From the NCBI GenBank assembly GCA_902491475.1, contig CABUHY010000005.1:1-64000 (forward strand): a stretch of DNA of 64,000 bases. Reading direction: 5' to 3'. A model generated the notes under the pieces. It saw only the letters and a program-made list of their open reading frames with translations, did not search any database and was not told the DNA's origin. Within the stretch, counting starts at the first letter, position 1. Each line of letters begins with the position of its first letter. The stretch is from an uncultured Eubacteriales bacterium (GTDB lineage: Bacteria; Bacillota; Clostridia; Oscillospirales; Acutalibacteraceae). Both the position numbers and the translations under genes were made by a program. This document shows positions 42,496 to 50,368 of this stretch, piece by piece.

Positions 42496-42535
42496 CGCAT
42501 CAAGAAGGAACAATCACTTAATTGTCCTCTGTTGT
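42456..42535 (-). ncRNA. Candidate antisense antitoxin RNA
   Basis: From the perfect promoter at 42542-42570 a roughly 80-nt RNA would run leftward and end at the shared terminator. It contains UCCUUCUU (complement of 42502-42509), which pairs with AAGAAGGA at 42303-42310, the ribosome binding site of the toxin-like frame. The 5' part can fold around GGACAAT / ATTGTTCC. Architecture equals that of par/Fst-type loci: convergent RNAs, shared terminator, short repeat giving complementarity to the translation start. Confidence 0.6.
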
Positions 42536-42541
42536 ACTTTC

Positions 42542-42570
42542 ATTATAAGTACATTCCGGAAAATTGTCAA
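42542..42570 (-). promoter_or_regulatory. Perfect consensus promoter for the antisense RNA
   Basis: Minus strand TTGACA (42565-42570), 17-bp spacer, TATAAT (42542-42547). It is stronger by consensus than the opposing promoter at 42139, as expected for an antitoxin RNA. No protein gene lies downstream of it before the shared terminator. Confidence 0.85.
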
Positions 42571-42697
42571 TACAAATTTTCGCATTTATTCGCATTTTCT
42601 CCGCCGTCAAACGGCGGCTTATTTTTTGCCTTAATTGATTGACAACCGCCCGCAAATTGCATAAAATATATTCATTCACTTGTGAAAGGCAAAAGAT

Positions 42698-43558
42698 ATG
42701 GAAAAAGGAAAGAAAAAAGGCATAACCAAAAGAGCGCTACGCACAAAGCTCATACTGTTAATCGTTCTTGCGGTAATTATGGTACCGCTTGTTATTTTAT
42801 ATAAATCGGTCGGAGACACCACCCCGAAAATAAAGCTTTATAACAGGAACGAGGCATCGGATACAACCGAAGAGGAAACAACCGAGGAAGCTTCTTCCCC
42901 TGCCGAGCCCGTTACGGACGAGCCGCAAACGGCAGAACCTCAGACGCAAGCCCCTGCGGCAAAAGCTCCTAAAAAAGATAAAACGATAGTTTCGGTTACC
43001 GACTCCGAAAATTGGTCAATAGCTATAATCAACACAGAATACCCTCTGCCCGACTCATATGCTCCGACGCTTTCAAACGCAATAGACGGAAGCGATATTC
43101 AGCTTGACTCAAGGGTCAGCGAGCACTATTCGCAAATGTATGCCGCCGCAAAGCAGGCGGGTTGTGTGCTCACGCCTTATTCGGGTTACCACACCTACAC
43201 CCTCCAGGAAAACACATATAAAAGGAAAGTAAATTTCTATGTGAACCAGGGTATGTCCGATGCTGACGCAGCGGCAAAAGCGCAGCAGCAGGTGCTTCCC
43301 GCAGGCTGTTCCGAGCACAACGCAGGGCTTTCAATGGATATAGTCAGCGCAAGCTCCGACTTTGTAAACACCAAGGAGTACAAATGGCTTTGCGAAAACG
43401 CACAGAATTACGGCTTTATTCTCCGTTATCCCGAGGATAAAACAGCAATAACAGGTGTGAACTTTGAGCCGTGGCATTGGAGATATGTCGGCGAAAAGGC
43501 GGCAAAGGAAATGAAAGAAAACAACCAATGCCTTGAAGAATATCTCGGTTTGGCGTAA
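42698..43558 (+). CDS. VanY-type D-Ala-D-Ala carboxypeptidase
   Basis: Membrane-anchored peptidase of 286 residues. An N-terminal basic stretch and one membrane helix (LILLIVLAVIMVPLVILY), then a Thr/Glu/Pro-rich linker (about 45-100), then the catalytic domain with zinc motifs SEHNAGLSMDI (SxHxxGxxxD, near 206) and FEPWHWRYVG (near 258). It trims the terminal D-Ala from peptidoglycan stem peptides outside the cell. No van resistance genes are nearby, so a wall-remodelling role is more likely than glycopeptide resistance. Confidence 0.93.
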   Translation: MEKGKKKGITKRALRTKLILLIVLAVIMVPLVILYKSVGDTTPKIKLYNRNEASDTTEEETTEEASSPAEPVTDEPQTAEPQTQAPAAKAPKKDKTIVSVTDSENWSIAIINTEYPLPDSYAPTLSNAIDGSDIQLDSRVSEHYSQMYAAAKQAGCVLTPYSGYHTYTLQENTYKRKVNFYVNQGMSDADAAAKAQQQVLPAGCSEHNAGLSMDIVSASSDFVNTKEYKWLCENAQNYGFILRYPEDKTAITGVNFEPWHWRYVGEKAAKEMKENNQCLEEYLGLA

Positions 43559-43573
43559 GTGCAGATACAAAAC

Positions 43574-43617
43574 ACCCCCGAATATGCCCGTGAGAGCGTG
43601 TTCGGGGGTTATTTTTA
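43574..43617. terminator. Convergent terminator between VanY and nucleotidyltransferase genes
   Basis: Stem ACCCCCGAA / TTCGGGGGT (43574-43582 with 43601-43609) followed on the plus strand by TATTTTTAT. It lies between converging genes and can serve both. Confidence 0.88.
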
Positions 43618-43626
43618 TCTTAATCG

Positions 43627-44760
43627 CTATCTTCTTTTTATTCCGGACTCTCTGTAAATCCTGTCCATTATTTCAAGGTCCTTTTTATCGGTGTCCTTGA
43701 TTTTTACAAGCTTTTCTCTTGCTTTTTTACTGAACAGCCGCTCAAACAGGCGGACTATCCAAAACAGCGGTAAAAGCACGGGAGCCTTTTTGAGCACGGG
43801 GAAAAGCAGCCGCATATGCTTCAGCGGCGGGAACACCGACATCAAAAGCATTTCCGCCTTTGAGCGATTTTTGCCGTCTGCGCTTGCCACGCCCGTGTTT
43901 TTGACGGGAGGTCCGAGAACAATAAAGTTTTCGGTAATTTCAAGCGAGGACTCCTTTTCCGAATTTCCGAACATACCGTCCGCAACCCTCTCGATTTTTT
44001 TAACGAAATCATCAAGCCAGAGCTTTTCAAATTCCTTTTCGATATACGGAAAATCGAGTTTATCCGACATTTTCTTACGCATAAGATATATATCCATAGT
44101 CGGTCTGAAGCATGCGCCGCCCGTTGTAAAATGCTCCGCCAGATGAGCCGCGGTATAAATGTACATATCGCTGTAGGTCATTGCATATTCGTGCTCGCCG
44201 ATTTTTTGCGCCTTATCCCATACGGATAGAAAATAGTCATACATATAATATTCTTCAACAAAAAGCGTGTTGTGAAGTTCAACGGTCAAAAACGGTTTTT
44301 TCGTAAACGCAACGTCTTTCCCGTTGTCCGCCTTTTGTTCAAAGCCGTGCGAGAGCAATATTTTTTTTGCCTTTTCCGCATCGTCCGAACGGACAAGCAC
44401 ATCGGTATCCGCCATAAAACGGAGCTCGGGCGCAGGATAGAGCTTTTTAAGATGCGAGCCCTTTAAGAACATAAAGTCAATACCGTTATCCGAAAAGTCT
44501 TTTCTTATCCTGTCCGTTTCGGCTTGCTGGCTTATCTCACGGGCAACCACCGTGCGGTACGACTTTTCAAGTCTGTCGTTGTACTCGAAGTCCTGACCTT
44601 TGAGCGCAAGATAGCCGATAGCCTGTAAAGAGTTCTTGACAATAAGCTCCAAAAGCAGACGGTCGTTTATATTTTCGGGCATTTTCGGTATTTCGTCCGA
44701 ATTGATAACGGCGCCGACCGCTTTCAAAAGATATTCTTTTGTCTCAATAAGCTCTGACAT
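43627..44760 (-). CDS. Uncharacterised nucleotidyltransferase (NTP_transf_5-like)
   Basis: Protein of 377 residues. The nucleotidyltransferase core is seen as FMFLKGSHLKKLYPAPELRFMADTDVLV (near 95-122; metal Asp pair in MADTDVLV) followed by TVELHNTLF, as in PF14907-type proteins often found with lasso peptide or polysaccharide genes. The function is unknown. It is the last of a run EEP - NTase on the minus strand, starting 12 bases after the EEP stop. Confidence 0.75.
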   Translation of the reverse strand: MSELIETKEYLLKAVGAVINSDEIPKMPENINDRLLLELIVKNSLQAIGYLALKGQDFEYNDRLEKSYRTVVAREISQQAETDRIRKDFSDNGIDFMFLKGSHLKKLYPAPELRFMADTDVLVRSDDAEKAKKILLSHGFEQKADNGKDVAFTKKPFLTVELHNTLFVEEYYMYDYFLSVWDKAQKIGEHEYAMTYSDMYIYTAAHLAEHFTTGGACFRPTMDIYLMRKKMSDKLDFPYIEKEFEKLWLDDFVKKIERVADGMFGNSEKESSLEITENFIVLGPPVKNTGVASADGKNRSKAEMLLMSVFPPLKHMRLLFPVLKKAPVLLPLFWIVRLFERLFSKKAREKLVKIKDTDKKDLEIMDRIYRESGIKRR

Positions 44761-44771
44761 ATTTTCTCCTG

Positions 44772-45683
44772 TTATTCAAGTGTAAATTCCGCAAGCAACG
44801 GGAAGTGGTCGCTCGGATAAACGCCGTCAAAGGTGTCTGTTACAACCTTATAGCTTTTGACATTTATGCCTGTTTTTGAAATCATAAAGTAGTCGATACG
44901 GTTCCTGTCAAGCTCCTTGCCGAAATTCTGATAAGTGCAGGAGTCGACTGCGTTGTCAACCTGATACCTTGCATCAAGGAAATCCTTTGTAACATTTTCA
45001 TAGGTTACGCTACCCTCTTCGGCATTGAAATCGCCCATAATCATACTCGGCAGCGAACCGAACTGTGAAATTTTGTCGAGCACAACGCCTATGCCGTTTA
45101 TTCTTGCCTCGTCGCTGACATGGTCAAGATGCGTGTTGAAAACGACAAACTCCTTTTCGGTTGATTTTTCTTTGAGAATAACATAGCTGCAAATCCTGTA
45201 ACATTTTGAGTTCCAGTCCTTGCTCATTACCTCGGGAGTTTCCGAAAGCCAGAAAGAGCCCTTGTCCACAAGGTCATACATATCCGTGCGATAGAAAATC
45301 GGGCAACCCTCGGAAAATGTCGACTCGTCACGGTATGTAATGACCGAATCGAAGTCTGTGAGGCAATCCTTGAGATATGCGTACTGCCACTTCGTAGCCT
45401 CCTGGAAGCCGATTATCGACGGCTTGTTGTTCTCAATGTTTTTAATTATAAGATCGGCACGGTAGAACCAGCTTTTCTTGCCCGTATCGAGCGGATTTAT
45501 ACAGCGCAGATTTGCGCTCATAACCCTGATAGGTTCGTCAACTTCCTTGATGTCCGTAAACTGTGCGGGCTTCTTTTCAGCTTTGTAATGCGGATAATAT
45601 CTGAAAAGCAAAAACGCCGTTATCGCCGCCGCAACAAGTATCAGCACCAAAACGATTATAAAAATCTTAACCCCTTTTTTCAT
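44772..45683 (-). CDS. Endonuclease/exonuclease/phosphatase-family protein, membrane-anchored
   Basis: Protein of 303 residues with an N-terminal membrane helix (IFIIVLVLILVAAAITAFLL) and an EEP catalytic domain outside: RVMSANLRC, IIGFQEATKWQ (Glu), VFNTHLDHVSDEAR (His), IMGDFNAEEGS (Asp/Asn) and YPSDHFPLLAEF (Asp-His). It could act on nucleic acid or phospho-compounds at the cell surface. It begins three bases after the FliB-like gene, suggesting an operon. Confidence 0.85.
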   Translation of the reverse strand: MKKGVKIFIIVLVLILVAAAITAFLLFRYYPHYKAEKKPAQFTDIKEVDEPIRVMSANLRCINPLDTGKKSWFYRADLIIKNIENNKPSIIGFQEATKWQYAYLKDCLTDFDSVITYRDESTFSEGCPIFYRTDMYDLVDKGSFWLSETPEVMSKDWNSKCYRICSYVILKEKSTEKEFVVFNTHLDHVSDEARINGIGVVLDKISQFGSLPSMIMGDFNAEEGSVTYENVTKDFLDARYQVDNAVDSCTYQNFGKELDRNRIDYFMISKTGINVKSYKVVTDTFDGVYPSDHFPLLAEFTLE

Positions 45684-45685
45684 AA

Positions 45686-46687
45686 TTACCCTCCGTTAAA
45701 TAATTCGTTGAGAAAAGCGAGAATGTTATTTTCGCTTATCAATGCATTGAAACAGCACTCATCGGTCAAAATGTCAATGTTTTCCTCGGAATATTCGACC
45801 TGCTTTGACAAATAGCGGGTGTTGAGCGGCAAATCCCCGTTCACACAGTCAAAGAGAATTTCAAACACCGTCATCATAACCGCAAATTTGAAATGAGCCG
45901 ATACATCTTCGTCAAAACATGCCTTTATAAAGTGCCTGAAAACGAAATACGAAAAAGATTTTTCATACCGTATTTGTTCTTTAGATAAATTTTTACTAAA
46001 GCGTTTCTTTATCTCATCAAATGTCAGCGCTTCAAGTGCTTCGGTATAACCGTCCCACAATTCGTCAAAGGGCGACATCTCTTTCATTATTACGACACAT
46101 TCTCCGTAGAATGAGTCCGTACCGCTCTGTGCCCCGACATCTTTAACGCCTGTTTCGCCGAAGCATTTTTCCACCCTTTCGGTAAAGGACAAATCCCGTC
46201 GATTGATAACGGAAAACAGCCTTTGCCGAAGTGAAAACATCTCTTCGCATACTTCCTCGGGCGTGTCGTCGTCCGCCGCCTCTTCGGTTTCAACGCTCTC
46301 ATATTCGAGCACGCCGTCGCCCTCGAACAAAAGCCTTACCGCCTCTTCGCAGCAAAGCCCTACGCCTGCGTCTCGGAAATTTCCGTACCACTCATAAAAC
46401 CTCGGGTGCTCACGGCAGATGTCGCAAAGCATATCCTCCCCGTGAGAGAGAATAATTTTACAAAGTCCGTTTTCTTCAAGGAACGGACAGCGTTCGTCCC
46501 TTGTAAGAACAAAATGGGGAACGCCGTCCGAAACGGATATATTCTTTTGAAAATCTTTCGGCATAAGCCGATATTTTTCATATGTATCGGTGTCAATATC
46601 GATTTCCCAGCCGATGCAGCAGCTGTCCGTACAGCGGTCGGCGATACATCTGAAACGCCGATAGAACTCGGGAAATGTAAGTGTCAT
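45686..46687 (-). CDS. FliB-like flagellin lysine-N-methylase family protein
   Basis: Protein of 333 residues with the cysteine-rich start FRCIADRCTDSCCIGWEIDI and a second pair GLCKIILSHGEDMLCDICREHPRFYEW (in part), as in FliB and the wider YkgJ-like metal-binding group. FliB methylates lysines of flagellin, but many members occur in non-flagellated Clostridia, and no flagellar genes are here, so the substrate is open. It lies two bases after the GH29 gene. Confidence 0.8.
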   Translation of the reverse strand: MTLTFPEFYRRFRCIADRCTDSCCIGWEIDIDTDTYEKYRLMPKDFQKNISVSDGVPHFVLTRDERCPFLEENGLCKIILSHGEDMLCDICREHPRFYEWYGNFRDAGVGLCCEEAVRLLFEGDGVLEYESVETEEAADDDTPEEVCEEMFSLRQRLFSVINRRDLSFTERVEKCFGETGVKDVGAQSGTDSFYGECVVIMKEMSPFDELWDGYTEALEALTFDEIKKRFSKNLSKEQIRYEKSFSYFVFRHFIKACFDEDVSAHFKFAVMMTVFEILFDCVNGDLPLNTRYLSKQVEYSEENIDILTDECCFNALISENNILAFLNELFNGG

Positions 46688-46689
46688 AA

Positions 46690-48108
46690 TTATTTTGACT
46701 TATGCGCTTCAACCTTGAGAAGCGTGCATTTAACTCTGTATGAGTCGATTTTGATTTTGATTTTCTTTGTTTTTTTCGGTCTCTTGAAGCAGATAATCTT
46801 CTTGTAGCCGATAACCGTCTTTTTGGAGATTTTTCTCCACCTGCCGAACTGCTCAATATATACGGAGAATTTCTCTATCTGCTGACCCGTTGCGATATTC
46901 TCCTGCAAAATAAGAGCGTCAAACTCGGTCTTTTCGGGGAATTCAAACACAATTTCGGGTGCTTCGTCATTCTCGCCCGCCTGCCAATAGAGCGTATCGT
47001 CGGAGGAGATTATGTTCTTTGCGCTTTCGTTATTCGACGAAGCCGTAACGGTCGCATTTGCCAAAAGGTCCTTGGGAAAACGCCTGTCAAGGGTACGTTT
47101 GAAATTTTCAAGCAAAAGCACATCTGTTTCGTAAATTCTGCCTGTTTTATCGGGCGGAACATTCAAAAGCAGGGTGGAGTTGTTGCCGACCGAGCTCAAA
47201 TAAATGTTCATAAGCTTTTTAAGTGATTTCTGCTTGTAGTTTTCGCTCTCGTGGAAGAACCATGCGGGCCTTATCGAAACATCGACCTCGGAGGGGTACC
47301 AGATAAGCTCGTCTGCGTCCTTGATAGCCTTTCTCGAACCCATGTCCATAATCATCTGACTTTGGCTCTTGCGGAACTTCTTGTTATCCTCTTTTTGGGA
47401 TTTTTCGGCAGTAAATTCGCTTATCGAATAATACGAGGGAACAACGCTCCACTCGCTCTCTCTGCCGACGCCCGCTTCATTGCCTACCCAACGGACATCG
47501 GGTCCGCAGATGTTAATTGTAGCCTCGGGCTGAAGCTCACGCATAACCTTGTAAAAGCCCTGCCAATCGTACTTCTGAACCTTGCCGTTCTTGCCCTCTC
47601 CGCAAGCGCCGTCAAGCCATATGCAGAATATATCACCGTAGTTTGTGAGAAGCTCTCTCAACTGATTTTTATAATATTCGTTGTATTCGTCGCCCTTGCC
47701 GTAGCTCGGCTCGTGCCTGTCCCACGGAGAAAGATACACGCCGAATTTCAATCCGTATTTTCTGCAGGCGTCGGAAACTTCCTTTACAACATCGCCTTTT
47801 CCGTCTCTGAACGGACTTGCTTTAACCGAATAATCGGTATATGCGCTCGGCCAAAGGCAAAAACCGTCGTGATGCTTACAGGTTAAAATAAGTGCGCTCA
47901 TTCCGCCGTTTTTAATTGCCTTTACCCACTGCTCCGCATCGAAATCCGTAGGATTGAACAGCTCGGGAGACGCGGTTCCGTCGCCCCATTCCTTACCCGT
48001 AAATGTATTCATACCGAAATGACAAAATGCATAGAATTCAAGCTTCTGCCATTTGAGTTGCCGTTCCGAGGGAACAACCTGCGCCGCACGCTTATAAGCC
48101 TCGACCAT
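46690..48108 (-). CDS. GH29 alpha-L-fucosidase with C-terminal discoidin-like domain
   Basis: Protein of 472 residues without a signal peptide, so it acts inside the cell. The (beta/alpha)8 domain covers about 1-345: KLEFYAFCHFGMNTFTGKEW, CKHHDGFCLWPS and nucleophile-region DIFCIWLDGACGEG, the last giving the catalytic Asp. Residues about 350-472 form a discoidin/CBM32-like module (SSNNESAKNI; EIVFEFPEKTEFDALILQEN). It is divergent from a GH127 gene, sharing a promoter region, which suggests joint use of fucose- and arabinose-bearing plant glycans. Confidence 0.92.
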   Translation of the reverse strand: MVEAYKRAAQVVPSERQLKWQKLEFYAFCHFGMNTFTGKEWGDGTASPELFNPTDFDAEQWVKAIKNGGMSALILTCKHHDGFCLWPSAYTDYSVKASPFRDGKGDVVKEVSDACRKYGLKFGVYLSPWDRHEPSYGKGDEYNEYYKNQLRELLTNYGDIFCIWLDGACGEGKNGKVQKYDWQGFYKVMRELQPEATINICGPDVRWVGNEAGVGRESEWSVVPSYYSISEFTAEKSQKEDNKKFRKSQSQMIMDMGSRKAIKDADELIWYPSEVDVSIRPAWFFHESENYKQKSLKKLMNIYLSSVGNNSTLLLNVPPDKTGRIYETDVLLLENFKRTLDRRFPKDLLANATVTASSNNESAKNIISSDDTLYWQAGENDEAPEIVFEFPEKTEFDALILQENIATGQQIEKFSVYIEQFGRWRKISKKTVIGYKKIICFKRPKKTKKIKIKIDSYRVKCTLLKVEAHKSK

Positions 48109-48132
48109 ACTAACACCCGCTTTTTCATAATA

Positions 48133-48171
48133 ATATACTTAGAGTATATCATATATAATCCGCCTTTTCAA
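48133..48171 (-). promoter_or_regulatory. GH29 promoter with operator-like palindrome
   Basis: Minus strand TTGAAA (48166-48171), 17-bp spacer, TATACT (48143-48148). A perfect palindrome ATATACT-TAG-AGTATAT (48133-48149) covers the -10 box and is a good repressor-site candidate. Confidence 0.7.
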
Positions 48172-48178
48172 TCAAATG

Positions 48179-48208
48179 TTGACTTGCGTATAATGAAAAG
48201 TGTATCAT
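48179..48208 (+). promoter_or_regulatory. GH127 promoter
   Basis: Plus strand TTGACT (48179-48184), 18-bp spacer, TATCAT (48203-48208). Transcription would begin only about four to ten bases before the start codon, giving a leaderless or nearly leaderless mRNA. Confidence 0.55.
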
Positions 48209-48218
48209 ATATTCGGTG

Positions 48219-50033
48219 ATGTCTATGGCAGGATTTGCCGATAAAAGGAACATAACGCTGTTAAACTCCGTATTTTCGCAAAGTGAAGAAATCGGCAGAG
48301 AGTATCTTGACGGCGTGGATATTGACAGGCTTCTGTCGCCTGTTTTTGAGGCACACAATATGCCTGCTCCGAACAACGCAAAGCGCTACGGCGGTTGGGA
48401 GAGAAAAAGTGCAAACAACTGGGAGAAGAGCCCCGAGACATTTTCGCTTGCGGGACACTCGCTCGGGCACTTTTTGAGTGCCGTTTCGGAGTGCTATGCC
48501 CAAAGCGGGGACGAAAAGCTCAAGCAGAAAATTTTATACATTGTCTCACAGCTTGAAAGCGTGCAAAGCAACGCAAAATCGGGATATATAGGCGGCTGTA
48601 AAGAAAATTGCTTTACAGAGCTTTTCAATAAAAATCTGACTTCTTGGGCAGACGGATATTGGGTTCCCTGGTACAATGTGCATAAACTTTTCAAGGGCCT
48701 TACGGACGCATACTCGGCTACCGAGGACCAAACCGTTTTAAGGGTTCTGTTACGGTTTGGCGATTGGGCTTGCGACGGTCTGTCGGATTTTTCGGACGAG
48801 GATTTTGAAAAAATGCTCGAATATGAGCACGGCGGAATGAACGAGGTTTTCGCAAATCTTTATGAAATAACAAAGAGCGAAAAATATCTTTGCTTTGCCG
48901 AAAAATTTACTCATAAAAAGCTGTTCCGCTTTCTTTTGAAAGGCGAAGATAAATTGGACGGTTGGCACGCAAATACCCAAATTCCCAAGGTAACGGGTAT
49001 GGCGGCAATTTACGCAGCCGCTCCCGAAACCCATAAAGAATACAGGACTGCGGCTGAAAACTTTTGGCGTTTTGTCACGCAGGACCGTTCTTACGCAATA
49101 GGCGGCAACTCCGACAAAGAACATTTTGAGAAAAAAGGAAAAGAGACTCTCTCAAAAAAGACATGCGAGAGCTGTAATACATATAATATGATGCGGCTTT
49201 GCGAGTATCTTTTTTCTTTTGAACAAAAATCGGAGTATTTTGATTGGTACGAAAACGCACTGTTCAATCATATTCTTGCCCAGCAGGACGAAAGCGGAGC
49301 AAAAATGTACTTTGTCTCTCTTTTGCAGGGGCACCACAGAACATATGAGGAAAAATATAAATCCTGGTGGTGCTGTACGGGCACGGGAATGGAAAACCCC
49401 GAAAAGTATGAAAACAACATCTTCTTTTTTGACGGAAACGCTCTTTACATCAACCTGTATCTGCCGTCTCGGCTTGAAACGAACGGTATCTCTCTTGAAA
49501 TAGACACCGATTATCCCTATTCGGATAAAATCAATATTACCGTTAAGCGCAATACCGAAATTGACAGCTTAAAGCTTCGCATACCCGAATTTTCCCACAA
49601 AGCCGCCGCAATCAGGCACGGTGCGGAAAAGTTTAGGGAAATCGAAAAGGGATATTTCACTGTCTCAAACATAAAAAGCGGAGATACCGTAGAACTTACA
49701 CTGCCTATGGGAATAACCGAGTATAAATCCCGTGAAAAAGATGTCTGCGCCTTGAAATACGGTCCCGTTACGCTCTGTGCACCGCTCGGCAAAATTACCG
49801 ACAAGGTTTCCGAATACATTTCAAACGAGCTTTTGATTGACGACATAACCGTTGAATATCCGTCGCTTTTATTAAACGGGAAATCGGCGAAGACCTGCGT
49901 TGAAATATCGGACAGGAAAAAGCTGATTTTCAAAATTCCCGCAAAATACTCGACCCTCGGCAAGCCTATTATGCTCAAACCATTCTTTGAAACAAGGCAC
50001 GAATTTTACACGGTATATTTTGATAAAAAGTAA
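48219..50033 (+). CDS. GH127 beta-L-arabinofuranosidase (DUF1680)
   Basis: Protein of about 604 residues. The zinc/cysteine catalytic site of GH127 is present: KKTCESCNTYNMM (Glu-x-Cys) and SWWCCTGTGMENPEKYENN (Cys-Cys). GHSLGHFLSAVS and ADGYWVPWYNVHKLFKG are family motifs; a beta-sandwich tail ends the protein. No signal peptide, so it takes short arabino-oligosaccharides inside the cell and would feed araA/araD. GTG 48216, ATG 48219 and ATG 48225 are all in frame; GGTGA before 48225 makes that start possible too. Confidence 0.92.
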   Translation: MSMAGFADKRNITLLNSVFSQSEEIGREYLDGVDIDRLLSPVFEAHNMPAPNNAKRYGGWERKSANNWEKSPETFSLAGHSLGHFLSAVSECYAQSGDEKLKQKILYIVSQLESVQSNAKSGYIGGCKENCFTELFNKNLTSWADGYWVPWYNVHKLFKGLTDAYSATEDQTVLRVLLRFGDWACDGLSDFSDEDFEKMLEYEHGGMNEVFANLYEITKSEKYLCFAEKFTHKKLFRFLLKGEDKLDGWHANTQIPKVTGMAAIYAAAPETHKEYRTAAENFWRFVTQDRSYAIGGNSDKEHFEKKGKETLSKKTCESCNTYNMMRLCEYLFSFEQKSEYFDWYENALFNHILAQQDESGAKMYFVSLLQGHHRTYEEKYKSWWCCTGTGMENPEKYENNIFFFDGNALYINLYLPSRLETNGISLEIDTDYPYSDKINITVKRNTEIDSLKLRIPEFSHKAAAIRHGAEKFREIEKGYFTVSNIKSGDTVELTLPMGITEYKSREKDVCALKYGPVTLCAPLGKITDKVSEYISNELLIDDITVEYPSLLLNGKSAKTCVEISDRKKLIFKIPAKYSTLGKPIMLKPFFETRHEFYTVYFDKK

Positions 50034-50044
50034 ATAATACAAGC

Positions 50045-50360
50045 AAAAAACCGTTCTCTCGATTTGGCTGAGAGTTCATAAGGAAGTATTGGTTTCTCGC
50101 ATAAAAATTTATTATGCCTTTGTCGGAAATCCTCGCAAGGCGGCAGCCTTGCTTCGTTTTCCTACTTCTGCATAAAAGAATTTTTATAGCTACGAAACTG
50201 CAACGCACTTCAAAATGATATATTTTTGATACAAGAAAAGGCAAACCCCTCAGATAATGCTGACGCATATCTGTGGGGTTTAACTCATTATTGTGCAAAA
50301 AGATGTTATTTTGAAGCAAAACTGCCTTATTAACTCTCAGCATTGGGAGAACGGTTTTTT
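50045..50360. mobile_element. MITE-like element with long imperfect terminal inverted repeats
   Basis: A 316-bp segment between convergent genes. The outer 14 bases AAAAAACCGTTCTC / GAGAACGGTTTTTT are perfect inverted repeats, extended inward by CTGAGAGTT-ATAAGG (50068-50083) with CCTTAT-AACTCTCAG (50325-50340). Inside are hairpins CAAGGC-GGCA-GCCTTG and AAACCCC-CAGATA / TATCTG-GGGGTTT. No transposase is encoded and a clear target duplication was not found. Placed between the ends of GH127 and pyk, it could also act as their terminator. Confidence 0.7.
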
Positions 50361-50368
50361 AATCGGTG

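Noticed and set aside
42698..43558. Glycopeptide-resistance cluster
   Set aside because: Only a VanY-type peptidase is present; no ligase, VanH/VanX or two-component system is nearby.
49975..50343. 122-aa minus-strand frame inside the MITE-like element
   Set aside because: It spans the inverted repeats and runs into the GH127 gene; no ribosome site or domain is seen.
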